Positions 36,991 to 49,200 of a DNA stretch of 64,000 bases are shown in pieces. Location of the stretch: the NCBI GenBank assembly GCA_018296165.2, contig JACKQL020000108.1:97588-161587 (forward strand). Reading direction: 5' to 3'. The notes under the pieces were generated by a model. That model was not told where the DNA came from, searched no databases, and saw only the letters and a list, made by a program, of their open reading frames with translations. The stretch comes from Termitomyces sp. T153. Lineage: Eukaryota; Basidiomycota; Agaricomycetes; Agaricales; Lyophyllaceae. The translations under genes and the position numbers were made by a program. Positions within the stretch are counted from its first letter, which is position 1; every line of letters starts with the position of its first letter.

Positions 36991-37997
36991 CTTACTATGG
37001 ATTACATGTGTTGATAGTGCTGCTCACCAGGTTTTTTGTGTGGTGCATATACAGCTTGAAGGTTTGTTACATCTAACAGATTGGCAAGAACTGGTTTATT
37101 GATGCAAGGTGGGACAGAAATTTGAAAAAAGCATATTGGGTCAAATTTTTTTTAAAAGCTATATGGGTGAGCTACCTACCTACCTGCTGACTAATATTCC
37201 AAATAGAGTAATCAGATCACTGGATAATTCCAACCTGGTCGAGCTTATTTCTCAATGCCATTTTCCACCCTATTTTCAGCCTCACAAGCTTTACACATCC
37301 ATCCATTCACTCAATGCTCTAGTCCTATGCAATGTGGGTGATACTTGATGATGCAGGTGAACCAGGTACTCTTCAGAGTAACATGGATGTCTTACCCATT
37401 GAGTTTCACATGAATCACATTTGCACTGGATTGCTTCACTCCTCTCAATTTCAGAGACCACCAGACCACACTGACTGTATGGGTGGCAGTGCTGATACTG
37501 TAGACTTAACATGAGGAGCATTTGGTGTGAAAAAGCTTGCTGCCTTAGTTCAAGATTTTTCAATAGTCTGAACAGCATTCTATCTTTTCAAGTTTGCAGC
37601 ATGTTTCTTGCTGCCTTTGTGTACTTTCTGCCAGTTTGGAAGAGCAACTTTTCCAACATTAATGCATGTATGGCAGTACGGACAGAGGACATGATTATCT
37701 GCATTGACAACCAAGTTGGATTTGTCAATTTGCGACTAATTGAGTTTAGCAAGAGTCATGGTGATGTAAGCATAAATGGACTACCATCATTCCTGAGTTA
37801 AAGTTTGGTGCCCAGGCTGTGGGAGAGCAAAATCAACTCTGAAAATTGACTTTGTATGGCAAGCTTATGTCAAACAATTCTCATTTTTGGATAGGTACCA
37901 TCACCCTCCAAAAAAATATCAATGGCTCAAGCCTTGACCTACCTACCCATCCTGATATGACATATTGTTCACGTGACTCCCCCTTGCATTGACGAGT
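36991..37997. other. Insert of ~1 kb separating two DUF2235 halves
   Basis: CpG-poor, no recognised motif. Open frames 37109-37348 and 37511-37801 (the latter with a hydrophobic start, MFLAAFVYFLPVW) are unidentified. The CpG-poor block ends at its right edge. Confidence 0.4.
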
Positions 37998-39279
37998 AAT
38001 AAATAGCCTCGCGGGGATGATTCACAAAGTTGGACTCCCTCCCGCCGATAACCACCAGCAAGTGCCGTTCGCATACAAGATGTATACACGAGCGGACCCT
38101 ATTGGTTGGGAACAGTCAACTTCATTCAAGCTCACTTTTGCATCCTCAGTCCCGATCGAGTTTATCAGTGTTTGGTATGTGGTTTGACGAGCATTCAGCG
38201 ATCTTTACATGAACTATATTATATATATTGTTCGGGTACCAACACCCGATCCCGATCATGAGAATATCATAGTGAATATCATCATCATGTTCAAAGGCAT
38301 ACGAAGGTATCAGCGGATAGAATACTAGACCGCTATGAAAGCTCGACCGATGGGAACCATGTAGAGATGGACGTTGAAGAGGTCTGGTTTGCGGTATGTC
38401 CTTTCGTTCGTTCATTCAATAAAGAGAACTAACGAGTGAATGTTCTGCCGTACTCTTATTAGGGCTGTCATTGTGGTATGTCCCTTTGTCTCAGAATGAA
38501 TGACAACCATTATGAACCAACTTCGCCAGATGTTGGTGGAGGTTCTGTCGCTAACAAGACTCGACACTCCCCTGCTCTCATACCCCTCCATTGGATGGTA
38601 CGCGAATGCTTCGAAGCAAACACCGGTATTATGTTCGACACCGACGCGCTCCACACTATTGGTCTAAATCCCGCCACACTCTACCCTATCGTCCTTCCTC
38701 GCCCCCCACCACGTCTCGACACATCAACAGAACTCATGGAATAGCTCACGCATCATAAACTCCTAAAACGTCTCGCAGCGCATTGGAACCGCAAGGCTAA
38801 TGCCGCACCCAGCGTGATCATCACCACGAACAATCATACGGTGATCGACGAGGAGCTCCAGGATCTGAAGGACGCCCTCTCGCCGATATACGACCAGCTA
38901 CAGCTGAAGCGGGGTTGGTGGATCCTCGAGATCCTACCGCTCCATTTGCGATATCAGAGGGGTAATAATAAATAGGTGAGCAAGTTCACGTATGTGCTCT
39001 CCCTTTTTGTTATTTTGTGCAATTGACTGACCGTGGCGTGACCCTAGACTGAATAGGGCCGACCCTCAGATCATACCAAAACAACGCGATAACGGTGTTA
39101 AAGTCCATCGTTCTGCACAGCTGCGCATGCAGGCCCGGCCTGCGCCAGGCCACAAAAGTCAATATAAACCCAGGGCAAAGTTTATTGTTGAGCCGACGCG
39201 GAATCGACTAGTCCTTCTCATTTTTCTCAGACAATTAAATACATGTTATTCGAGTACCGTACAATTAAATGCAAGGTAA
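37998..39279 (+). pseudogene. DUF2235 protein relic, C-terminal half
   Basis: Begins abruptly with SLAGMIHKVGLPPADN and continues VPFAYKMYTRADPIGW, VPIEFISVW, then after short introns EVWFA-GCHC-DVGGGSVAN (introns 38397-38464 and 38478-38535), IPLHWMVRECFEANTG, IGLNPATLYPIV, a TAG at 38742-38744, DALSPIYDQLQLKRGWW, LPLHLRYQRG, and a last exon with IIPKQRDNGVKVHRS ending at TAA 39277. The exon between VPIEFISVW and EVWFA (NSVGLIPRRLPFT block) is absent. Normal CpG content. With the fragment at 36370-36990 it covers most of one gene split at the nucleophile-elbow region. Not functional as it stands. Confidence 0.75.
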
Positions 39280-39360
39280 AGGTAACAACAAAAGGTCATA
39301 TTTTCTAAGCGATAATCAATTATAAATAGTAAGTAACTTGCTCCAGAGCTCAAATAGCTT

Positions 39361-40310
39361 TCAAGAGGTATCTATAGCTGCTTCCAGACGAGCACATGCT
39401 TGCGAAATTCGCAGGGATACAGTTGCAATCTATTGACTTCGTCAGATATGCCATGAAGTTAGGCAGTTAAATAACAAACCACGTACGTTGTTTCGATGGA
39501 ATGGTTCAAAATGATGTCCGGGTATTTCGAGAATATCCGTGTAGCCCCTCAATAGCGTCTGCCACCCCGAAATCGCTGCCTCGGGCCGTGTACAATCTTA
39601 TAACCAAGCGGGTACCTGGATGTGAGTCGGCTTGAACCCTTCTTTTGAACGAAGCATGATTAGGTGCGGAGAATCGCGCAGAAACGGCTCAGGCTTGTAA
39701 TTGCCAAGTAGTCGCAAATTCATCGAGAATTGTGCCTTCACTAGCCTTCCGATCTCAGAGCTGATGATGCTTCGACTCTGAAGATGTAGCACGGTGTTGA
39801 TTATAGAATCGGATAGGGGAACATGTCCGACAGGATTAGGTGCATCGATCAAGAGAATGCCTTGTGTTGTTCTATCGAGAAGTTCAAGGTGTCGAGCGAC
39901 TTCATATGCGGCCACCCCGCCAAATGACCATCCTGTCAGGAGGACAAAAAAATTTCTATATTCGAATCGACACGTCGGATGCTTACCTCCAACTATTATG
40001 GGGCCTGTGATAAGATTAGCAATCAACTTTGCGTAGGTTCTCGCCATCTGAGAAATGCTATTCCAGGGCTGACTGGTAGAAAAATTGGAGTTGTGTATTA
40101 CCCCGATTAGTCGATCCAGCGGAGAAAGGCGTTCGTAGTAGTTTACAAGGCCACTGCCATCATGGATAAAGAACAAAGCAAGCCGATTGCTGTTCAATGA
40201 TTGTACAGAAATAGGGTTGACTTCCAGCTGCAAAGTTTGAAACATCGTGTCTGTGTTCGTCGGTATGGTAAGGTTAAGCTTCTCGTGTACAATCTCTAGA
40301 TGCCGGACCT
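39361..40310 (-). pseudogene. PKS thioesterase domain, detached 3' end of a PKS gene
   Basis: Minus-strand exons hold the C-terminal thioesterase of a non-reducing PKS: linker VRHLEIVHEKLNL, ALFFIHDGSGLVNYY, then across a 54-nt intron (39933-39986) the nucleophile motif GWSFGGVAAYEVARHL, LLIDAPNP, and after an in-frame TAA (39598-39600, Ser TCA expected) RPEAAISGWQTLL, the catalytic-His segment IPGHHFEPF, an intron, and a final exon ending TGA at 39361. The exon starts after an acceptor (CAATTTAG) near 40310. In life this domain releases the polyketide from the carrier. Carriers and the rest of a PKS lie 6 kb away on the same strand (46.3-49.9 kb). The TAA makes it non-functional. Confidence 0.82.
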
Positions 40311-42084
40311 TGAGCTAAATTGTAGTTCAGATGTCTATAGACGGAGTATCAATGTGGCATTTAGCACCGTTCCTTGACAAACATGGAATTTCAATATCTC
40401 TGCTATCAAACGTTTAGAAAACGTCCTGAATGGTCCGTGGGACAAGGAGAGTTTTCGCATCCGAAAACAACGAACGTTGAGGGATTCCACGAGCGTCAAA
40501 TCGATGTCGAGGTTATGTCAGATACGTCCCTGTTTTCCTTGGGAAAAGCTCTAATGATCCCCTCCGCACGGACTCCGCACAATTAGCTCTGCATATAGTA
40601 CGGGTCCGCTCCTCACCCACCTCATGATATGTAACTGTTTGTGTTCAGTCCACACAATCAGTACCCTTCACTCTTGGCAAAAGAAATAGTGGATAAGAAA
40701 ATTGTATCTCCCGCATGAATCCCTCACTGGCAGCTCCTTTTATTGGGGACTGATCTCCCACAGTATTTGCGGACTTACTCAAACATGTAGATGCCCGTAT
40801 CAGGCTGAATTTTGTTCTCAACTTGTTTGAAGGTCTTAACGATTACCAGGCGAAACGTGGCTGAGATGTTTTATCCTTGAGTGCATATCTGCTGCTATGA
40901 TGATAGTGCTGGCTGAGCAATACGCATGAGTCACGACCGCGGAGGAAAGTTCCCTGAGTCAAAAGAAAAAAATGATGAGATCATTTCAGTCCAATTTACG
41001 ATTCATACTTGTGAGTTGGAAGACATTCGAGGCTAGTAGCCACCTATGCTGCCAAGGGTGATCCGATGCACAAATCATCCCTGCCAATAAAGTAAGGCTC
41101 GAGAGATCAGATACACCTAGCACCCTAAACAACCAAGCTTCTAGTTAAGTTGAACCATTGAATCCGGATTTTCGACAGCTGAAGCGGGAAATTGTTAACA
41201 TCATCAGTGCAGAAGAGAAAATAACGCAATTGGAGGGTAATCTAGTAAGACAAAAGTTCAAGCATCGCAACACATAAGAACATTGGCTGCCTGGAACAGG
41301 GACGATGTACCTCGAGATAAGAGGTATACTGTTCATTCCTCATGTACCTAGTGTTCATTCATCTCACCAGTCCGAATCACGTCAACCTGTAGTATAAACG
41401 CCAAAGTATATAAATGTGTGGCGTTGCATTTAGAGTGTGTCCTATGAAGACCTTCATGATTAACAGGAGCGAAGCCGCTACGAGCAGTCACTCACCTTTC
41501 AGATAATCAACATTCCTAAATCATTTGTAGGAGGAAACTACAACGTGGATGTTGACGATCACGTCAGTTCCGATGTCCAGTTATCCAGTAAGGCTGCCTT
41601 TATTGTCTGACTGAAAGCCGACAGGTTGACAATGGCACATCAGGAAGAGTGATAGTTACACATGCTGAGCGTTGAGCTTAGACGACGCTTTGCGAACGAG
41701 TATGGGCTGAGGAAGTTACTACTATCGAAAAAACGTGTCTTCCATCAGGAATTTCCTTGATGGGTGCTCAAGGTATCCACACACCTAAATGATATCCACA
41801 GTAGAACAATTACAGAGCGTGACACCGCATCACTAATTCTTCGTTCCCCTCATACAAGACCAAGGAAGATATCATCAGCTCCCGAGTTACGTATGTTAAC
41901 GCATTAACACAGGTTTGAAGAATTAAGTCCCGAAGAATCAAGTCCCCTCTTCGCCAAAATACTCTTCCATTAGCACACACCATTTCCATCTCCTGCTGTG
42001 TCGGCATTTTAGGCGAGAATAGGTTCTCGGTGACAAGAAAAGGAATATATGATGCTGCAGCGGTGGCATGGGCGTGAGCAGCGT
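40311..42084. other. DNA between PKS thioesterase and ISY1 relic, no gene recognised
   Basis: No motif-bearing frame found. A 65-codon minus frame (41810-42007, PTQQEMEMV near its start) follows the ISY1 relic and might be its decayed tail. Confidence 0.35.
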
Positions 42085-43090
42085 CTATGACTGCCGGAGA
42101 ATTTGACTGAGGATTTCTGGTTGTTTCGGGTCTTCATCTAGCGGAGCCATATCAACGTCACCCCCACCATCCGCTGTTTTGTGTTTTGTCGACGAGCCTC
42201 GTACGTCAAATTGAGATGATGATGTTGAATTATAAGGTCTCTGCATCTTCGGTATTGGTTCATCTGTAGAGAAACCTAAGCTTCCTCAGAGAGTAGAGTA
42301 CGTCTCTTTCCAGTCTGCGGTCACAAATGTAAAGGTCAAAAAACTGACATGGGTGGGAGCCTCCTACGCACCCTCTTCCTCAGCTGCACGCTCATACTGT
42401 AAAATGGTTCCATCGTTCTCGTCAAGGTCACAATAATATGGCGGACCCTGGTTCATAAACTTCTTATAAAACGCCAGTGCCTGATTTTCTTCTTCTTCTT
42501 TTTTCTTCCGGCGTTGGAAGAGCTCACAGACGCCGGGAATATCTTTTGCCCGTCCAAATCCAAAGTACCTATTTCGGCATTACTCAATAGTTAGATAGCC
42601 ATGAACAAGTATAGTAGACGAACTCGTAACCCTTAGTCCCAGGAACTTCTTTGCCATCATCATCCAGGATTACGACGTTCCGTCGATGATTTCCACTTCC
42701 AAGGGCCAGAATCTGATTCTCCCAGTGACGTTTCTCGCAAAGAAGCTTGTTAATTTTGTCGCTCAGATCTCAAAATTCATAGTCTGACAAACTAGTTATG
42801 AGAGGCGTCGTCAATATAGATAGTATCTTCCTGACTAACAGTACACACACCATCTTGGATTTTCGAGACTTTCCTACTAATCTCGCGCAAGATTTCACCT
42901 CTCCACCTCTCACACTTCCTTAACTCTTGCAGACACTCGCCATTTTTGGCCGCCGGTCTATCCGTGTCCCAAGATCGAGCTGAGCGGCTTGCGCCTCGCG
43001 AAATTGATACAGCATAGATCGTGCCTTCTCTTCATTACGGACCTGTATTTGAGCTGATATCAAGGCAAAAAAACAAACACCAGTACTCGC
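42085..43090 (-). pseudogene. ISY1 pre-mRNA-splicing factor pseudogene
   Basis: Minus-strand exons 42851-43042, 42624-42783, 42372-42568 and 42085-42263 match ISY1, a spliceosome (NineTeen-complex-associated) protein: RNEEKARSMLYQFREAQAAQ, GTRIDRRPK, ERWRGEILREISRKVSKIQD, INKLLCEKRHWENQ, DDDGKEVPGTKGYEYFG, GRAKDIPGVCELF, EEENQALAFYKKFM and an acidic tail ending at 42085. Lesions: a one-base loss at SLRKCERW shifts frame, a TGA at 42770-42772 replaces Arg (CGA) in the YEIRDLN motif, and no ATG stands before the first exon (GTG where one would fit). It lies head-to-head with the methyltransferase relic at 43322. Since ISY1 is normally conserved and single-copy, a functional copy is probably elsewhere. 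Confidence 0.82.
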
Positions 43091-43321
43091 CACAGATAGA
43101 AGTCGATCAATGATGAGGTCAACAACGAAGCTTTTGGTAGATAAGCAACTCCCGATTTAATCTGTTCAGTGTCTCATCTAATCTGCACCGGTGGATGATC
43201 AGATCTTTCACTGACTAATTATCTTTGCATATGCATTTCTACTCCTGATCGTCAAGAAGATGCCGTCGAACCAACTTTCCGATGTGGAAGAAGGCTTAAT
43301 TTTGAAAAGTTATCTTCTGTT

Positions 43322-45244
43322 ATGAAATTTGAATCATCTTTAGAAAAAATCCACTTCTCAAACTTTATGACCACGTTCCGCAATTACTCGCAGTATTCGG
43401 TACGCCAGTGCCCCATTGTCTTCCATTATCAACCTCCCAACCAATAGAGATGAATTACAGCTGGCAGCTAACAATCGACCTCGCAAGGATGTTTATTGCC
43501 TGCCTTCGGAAGATCAACAAGTCTTGGAAGTAATTGGGTACAAGAAAAAACTTGACCATGTGGACGACGCGATTCAAGCAAATGCAGAATTTCTCGCCCT
43601 AATAGTGGCCAATCCTGAGATATTTGGCCATGAGGTGGAAGCTGACGCAGAAGGAACAGACAAGGGCGTGACCCAGGGTGGGAATGAAGGAGAAGCAGAA
43701 TGCGAACCAGGTAAGACTCAGTCTATATGTCGGAAATGTTTCCCCGTCTCAAGGATAAAGTAGCAACACATGCAGTGACTTCACATTCACACACCTATTC
43801 CCACTCTCACTTTCACTCTCACACCAATTCCTCTCATGAACACGGGTATTTGCATGACAGACACCAAAAATATAGACCCATTGATTTCGACATGGATAAA
43901 CTCAGAAGCACACTCAAGCAGTTTGTATGAGACTGGAGTGAACAAGTGTGCTACTTCTACGTAAATATCCACCGTAGCGGCTGAACTAAGCCTAAAACAG
44001 GGCCGGGAAGAACGCGAGGCCTGCTATCAGCCTATGAAAGATGCCCTGGTCAAACATTTTCTGGACGTCCCACTTGAGCAAAGGTTTGGTCATACGGAAA
44101 ATCATTTTTCTTGTCATTTTACTGACGATGCAATCGACAGAGGTAGCTTGCGGGTTCTACTACCTGGATCAGGGCTAGGCCGCTTGGCGTATGATGTTGC
44201 GAGTATGGGTAGGTTTCTCCGTCGATATCACGGGTAAAGAGTATGTCTAATGATGTCTAATGGTGAACCCAACAAGGTTTTGCATGCCAGGGAAATGAGT
44301 TTTCGCACTACATGCTGCTCTCATCATTCCTCATACTAAATCGGTACGTGTCTTCATTCCACTGCCTGTCTTAGGGTTCGCGCTGAGCAAGATCGCGCAA
44401 CTTGCCATTTTCTCATATCCCTTTCCTTGAACCTTTCACATCATGGCAGCACCGACTCGATCAACAAGTACACGTTGTACCCATATGTCCACAGCTTCTC
44501 CACTGTTTCCTCGCAACAGGCCATGCTCCAGCCCATCTCAATCCCCGATGTTCTTCCCAGCAATTCACCACCCGGGATCTGACTTCTCTCTTGTTGCCGG
44601 TATGTCCATCTACTGGACTTCCTTTCATCTATCACTGACCATTCTTTGATTGCATTAATCTCGGTTCCACTTCACTTGAACTCCTCTTTCACAGGAGATT
44701 TTGAGGAGATCTACGGTGTTGATACAGACCCAAACAAACCACAGGCCGGGGAGTGGAATGCGATCCTAACATGCTTCTTCATCGATACTGTCAGTATCTC
44801 AATGCGCGTTCTTTATCTTGGAAAATATGATGCTCAACCAAATTGTGATATCAAGGCCAAGAATATAGTCAACTATCTGCGCGTCATTCACCGCATTCTC
44901 GCTCCTGGCAGTGTGTGGGTCAACCTTGGTGAGTCGCATTCTTACTATTCAAATGCTCATGGTGATATCAGCGCAGGATTTCAGGTCCGTTGTTGTGGCA
45001 TTGGGAGAACAACAATACAAACAATACATCGGTCGAACTCGACCTTGAAGAAGTGAAAGCTCTAGCAAGAAGTATTGGCTTTGAAATATCTGTGTGTTTG
45101 CGTTCCTTGTACATTTCGCAATTTGAGATTAAATGCAATCCTCTGTGGAATGAGAGGACGATCGATACAACCTACACGAGCAACTCAGAAGGCATGTTAG
45201 GTTATATTTATCACGCTGCATTTTGGACTGCGACCAAAATTTAG
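43322..45244 (+). pseudogene. Carnosine N-methyltransferase-like (N2227) gene, copy 2, with two lesions
   Basis: Eleven exons reconstructed by phase: 43322-43392, 43448-43710, 43761-43945, 44001-44083, 44151-44218, 44277-44343, 44450-44599, 44695-44789, 44856-44928, 44985-45091, 45155-45244. Motifs in order: RPRKDVYCLPSEDQQVL, DAIQANAEFLALIV, a His-rich linker (HSHTYSHSHFHSH), MDKLRSTLKQFV, LLPGSGLGRLAYDVASMG, FACQGNEFSHYML, INKYTLYPYVHSFS, SDFSLVAGDFEEIYG, ILTCFFIDTAKN, GSVWVNLGPLLWHWENN, and a final IYHAAFWTATKI. Lesions: TGA at 43928-43930 where Arg CGA is expected (FVRDWSE), and a one-base gain near 44573 (PPG/SDF). Otherwise it is closer to the classical family than copy 1, which has far fewer introns. 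Two lesions in one gene argue against sequencing error. Confidence 0.82.
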
Positions 45245-46293
45245 ATTTGCGAAAATTACATTGTGTATGTAGCTGTCCTTCGAATGAAGTTTTTTTACAT
45301 CATATGGCATCGCCGGCGATATCCTTTTTTTAGGACTTACGTTGCATCGCCAAGTACACATGCGTTGATGTCGAGATGGAAGTATTGTATTTCCGTTAAG
45401 GATATGTTTCATATTTAACTCATGATTGACATGATCATGTCCTGCTTCCAGGAGAGTTGGCCAGGTACACCCTTTTAGTTAAAAGTCGAACCAAAGCGAA
45501 GTAGGTAAAATAATGCAAGCGGGGTTGAGAGCACCAACCGCAAGCGCGAATAATCCCAGGTTCAACCAAAACACCCCAAAATAAAGTATCACTTACCACG
45601 ATACTTACACGAGTGGTTGTACTACTCAGAAGCATACGCGTTATTCTGTTATTATTCATATCGACATCTGAAACAGGCAGAACGAGAATGGGAATGAAAT
45701 CTTGATTTCAATTTTCGAGAGAGCTGTTGTATAAGACCTTCCAGGAAATTGCGAAGGATTAAAATTGTGTCCAGAATTCCGACTTTCATGGTAACGGTAA
45801 GCGATTTGTGAGAAAGGTGTCATGTTACACTAAGATTACTTGGTAGGTAAAGTATGGCAATGGTAATGAATCTACAAAGGAATGATGGTCACTTTTGTCC
45901 TCCTTCGGAAGATTATTTCTATCGTGTTCGGAAGAGCGAATCTGAAATGCAATTCATGACCTGACATATTGGAAGAAACCAATTGACGACAGATAATCAA
46001 CCATCAGGCCGCACCATACAATCCATCCCAGATGACCATTATTTTTGAAATTTTCTGCACCATGATTAGTTCAAGGTGTCACCGAACTACAGGAACACTT
46101 ACGCCAACAACTAGCGGGTATTCAGCTCCACTTTTTGTCCTTTCCTCAATAGCAATAGCATGTGATACGTTTATACAGTCGTCTGAAAGGTAAGCAATAT
46201 TTTCCAGACGCAAAATCCGTTTTCATTTTTAATTGACGTCGCGATTTTAGATAGCCTGGGAATCAAGTAAGTCTGGAGGGTTCAAGAGGTACG
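45245..46293. other. DNA between methyltransferase relic and PKS carriers
   Basis: No gene recognised. If the PKS was once continuous, one edge of the inserted segment should lie here. Confidence 0.35.
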
Positions 46294-49200
46294 CTAGGTG
46301 GTCAAAAGGTTGCTTGGGAGCTCGAGATCAAATTTGTTTTTGAGTGCATGGAGCATTTCGATGGATGTCAGAGAATCCAGACCAAGGGAGTCGAAATCCA
46401 CGTCGTCATCGATATCATAAGTGGCGAGACTGAGAACGGAAGCTAGAATATCCTTGACATCAAGTTCCTCATTTTGCGTAGAATCCGATGGAGCGTCTTC
46501 CGGGAAAAGAGTCCTAGGAGTCGACGCACCACTCAACACCGTTATAGGAGAGTCACTTCTGGTCGTACTTTTAACGCACATTCTCGTAGAGACTTCACGG
46601 ACAATGTCCACGACGGTGGTACAAAATGATAGCGTGTGCGCGTTGAGATGTGCTTCTGTGAATGCCAACCCAAGACGGCCAAATGCCTCGATCGACATCA
46701 GAGAATCGACACCGAGAGAGGCTAAATCCATGTGGAGGTCGAGATCTGGAGCAGGAAGACCGCACGCAGGTTTCCGACACGAGATTGATCACGATGGTAT
46801 CTATACTTGAAGTCTCTTGATAGCTGGCCTTTGTTCAACCTTGGAGGACAACGAGGCCGCGTTTTTGAACGGATGGACAGTATTCTGCTTCGAGGTCAAT
46901 GATAGTGCTCTTTTTAACCTGTCAAGTCAAACGCGACGGAATTGTATGCCCTTGATATGAGCTACAATCTTCTTCGATTCCTCAGAAAGAACGGCGTAGG
47001 CATCGCTGAGCACCATCTCGTCTTCTGGTACCCAAGAGTTGCTACAATATATTGTGTATGACGCGTCATTGTCAACTAAGTCGGGGAGTATCTTGATACT
47101 GTCCACCTCGCTACAGATAAATGCGTCATCGGCACCGCCTGGAAGGTTGGCCACAAATCCAGCGACGTGAAGCAAAGTGTCGGAAAAGACTGGGTGTACG
47201 ATAAACTTGCCGTCATCATAACCCGCTGGAAGTCTCACGTCTGCACATCCCTCCATGTTGCTGGCATTACCCTTTTGAATATACAACAACGCGAGGGAAA
47301 ATAACTTCATAAGCTGTTCTGGCGGAAAAAACTTCAGGATGTATGCCAGAACTGGCCCTAGAGATAGCCGCTATATATCGAGACACTGTGGGCAAAGTCC
47401 GTATAAATTTCGTGAGGGTTAGTTGACTGTAGCCGGCGTTCTCCATAAGCATGAGTGTCTTTGTCCTTTGCTGATGACATTCGAGAACTGATTCTGAATG
47501 TACTGGAGCCGGTCTGAATTTGTACTGTCGTGATGAGAATTCGTTCGATGGAGGAATCATGGACTAAGGGTTTGACGAATACTAGTTTACGAAGGGAAGC
47601 ATGGGAGCCCTGTAAGGCTTGATCAAGGTGAGCACAAGTCAAGTGAATGACAGAAAGAGCCTGCTCGATGTAAACGGACGCGAGACAGAGTGGCATTCCT
47701 CCAACACTATGGCCATTGATCCATTTAGCCACTTTCTCGATAGGTGTCTCGAAGATTGCGGTGTTTTCATTCTCAGAAGATGGCCATTGAACCCAGCTCC
47801 CCAACATTGAGTATCCCGTGGACGAAGACGACGTCGACGATGCTGGGGCAGCGGAAGTCTGCAGATGTTCCTTGTACTCAACCCAGAACTGCGATGGGGA
47901 GAAGGGATAAGAAGGGAGGCTGAGGCACTTAACTCCTTGGAGGTGCGCGAAGGTGTTTCGCCATCGAACGTTTATGCCACTAGTGTAAAGTTGAGCCTAG
48001 ACTTCCCGTCAAAGTCTCCCACCCGTCCCGATGCTTGCGTAGAGAGCCAATAAGAATGTTACCGCGCCTCAGACTATGATTAGCTTTGATCATGGGGAGC
48101 GTGGTTGTATGAGGCCCGATCTCAATTCACAAGTCTATCGGAGTCGAGGAACAGGAAGCTACCAAAGACCGGTGTCAAATTGCACAGGTTCTGCGCAATG
48201 ACGCGCAAAGTAGTCGGCAACAGATATGGAGCGGTCGCCAGGATGGACGAGTTCTCCGAGAACATTAGACATGATCGGGATGTTCGGTGGGTTCAGTGTT
48301 ACACGCTGAGCAATAACATTGAGATCTTCTAAAAGTGGTGACATCGCTTGATGTAATATCCAAATGGAACGGCAAGAAGAATGTTCTTGCAGCGGATCTC
48401 TGCATCCAGATGTGCCTTGAGAGCCTTCAGCTTCGTCAACGGTCCAGAGAGTACGCAGTCAATCGGACTGTTATAACATGCAATAGATAGTTCAGCGAAC
48501 TCTGTAGAAGCGCTTATTACATCGTGCAATGCGATTGGGCCGAGATTGATAGCGATCATCCCAGTTTCATTCGCGGCACATCTTTGCACCATCAGACGGA
48601 CACGATGGGCGACGATGTGCAAGGCATCCTCTACGGACATTACACCAGCGATGACTAATGCGGCGTATTCTCCTAAACTTAGACAGATTCAATATTGTAA
48701 TTGATGAGGCTTGAAAATAGGAACTGACCTGTGACCTACAACTGCCGCTGGCGAAACTCCCCAAGACATCCACAACCTCGCCAGAGCATACTGAAGAGTG
48801 AATATAGAAGCCTGATAGGCTTCAAATTCTTCTAGATCAGAAAGTCCACTTGTCGGCGAGTCGGCTGTGAGAATGGGTAGAACTCCGGGAGAGCCTTTCT
48901 TCCTAAGAATAGCATGGCATTCATCAACATGGAATTTGAAAAAGTCGAGACTTCTGATACAGTGATCGTCCCATTCCGAGATATTGACCACCTTGGCCAG
49001 AAAAAACGAACACAGTTCGAGCATCTTTTGGAGTCGCCTGGGCAGGTAGCGCTCTCCGTAGTTTGATGATGAGATCTTCCTTGCTGTCAGCGGAGACGAC
49101 CAGTCGATGGTCGTAAATTTGTCGACGCGCTGTCATTGTGTATGCGATATCCGCAAGACTGGATGCTTCAGGACTCTCGAGAAAGTCCAGGTATCTTGAG

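Larger units (their letters stand above)
14200..37970. other. CpG-depleted block (~24 kb)
   Basis: Reading base by base, CG dinucleotides thin out from about 14.2 kb and are nearly absent from about 17.6 to 36.4 kb (isolated examples near 24.2, 24.6, 30.15 and 35.5 kb), while TG and CA are abundant. CpG frequency jumps back at about 37.97 kb. The pattern is that of long-term cytosine methylation with deamination, as in methylated repeats of basidiomycetes; a RIP-like process is an alternative. Genes inside are relics. Confidence 0.85.

Noticed and set aside
39361..40310. Free-standing thioesterase gene
   Set aside because: Its first exon starts after an acceptor, carries a PKS-type linker and ends like a PKS C-terminus; better explained as a detached PKS end.
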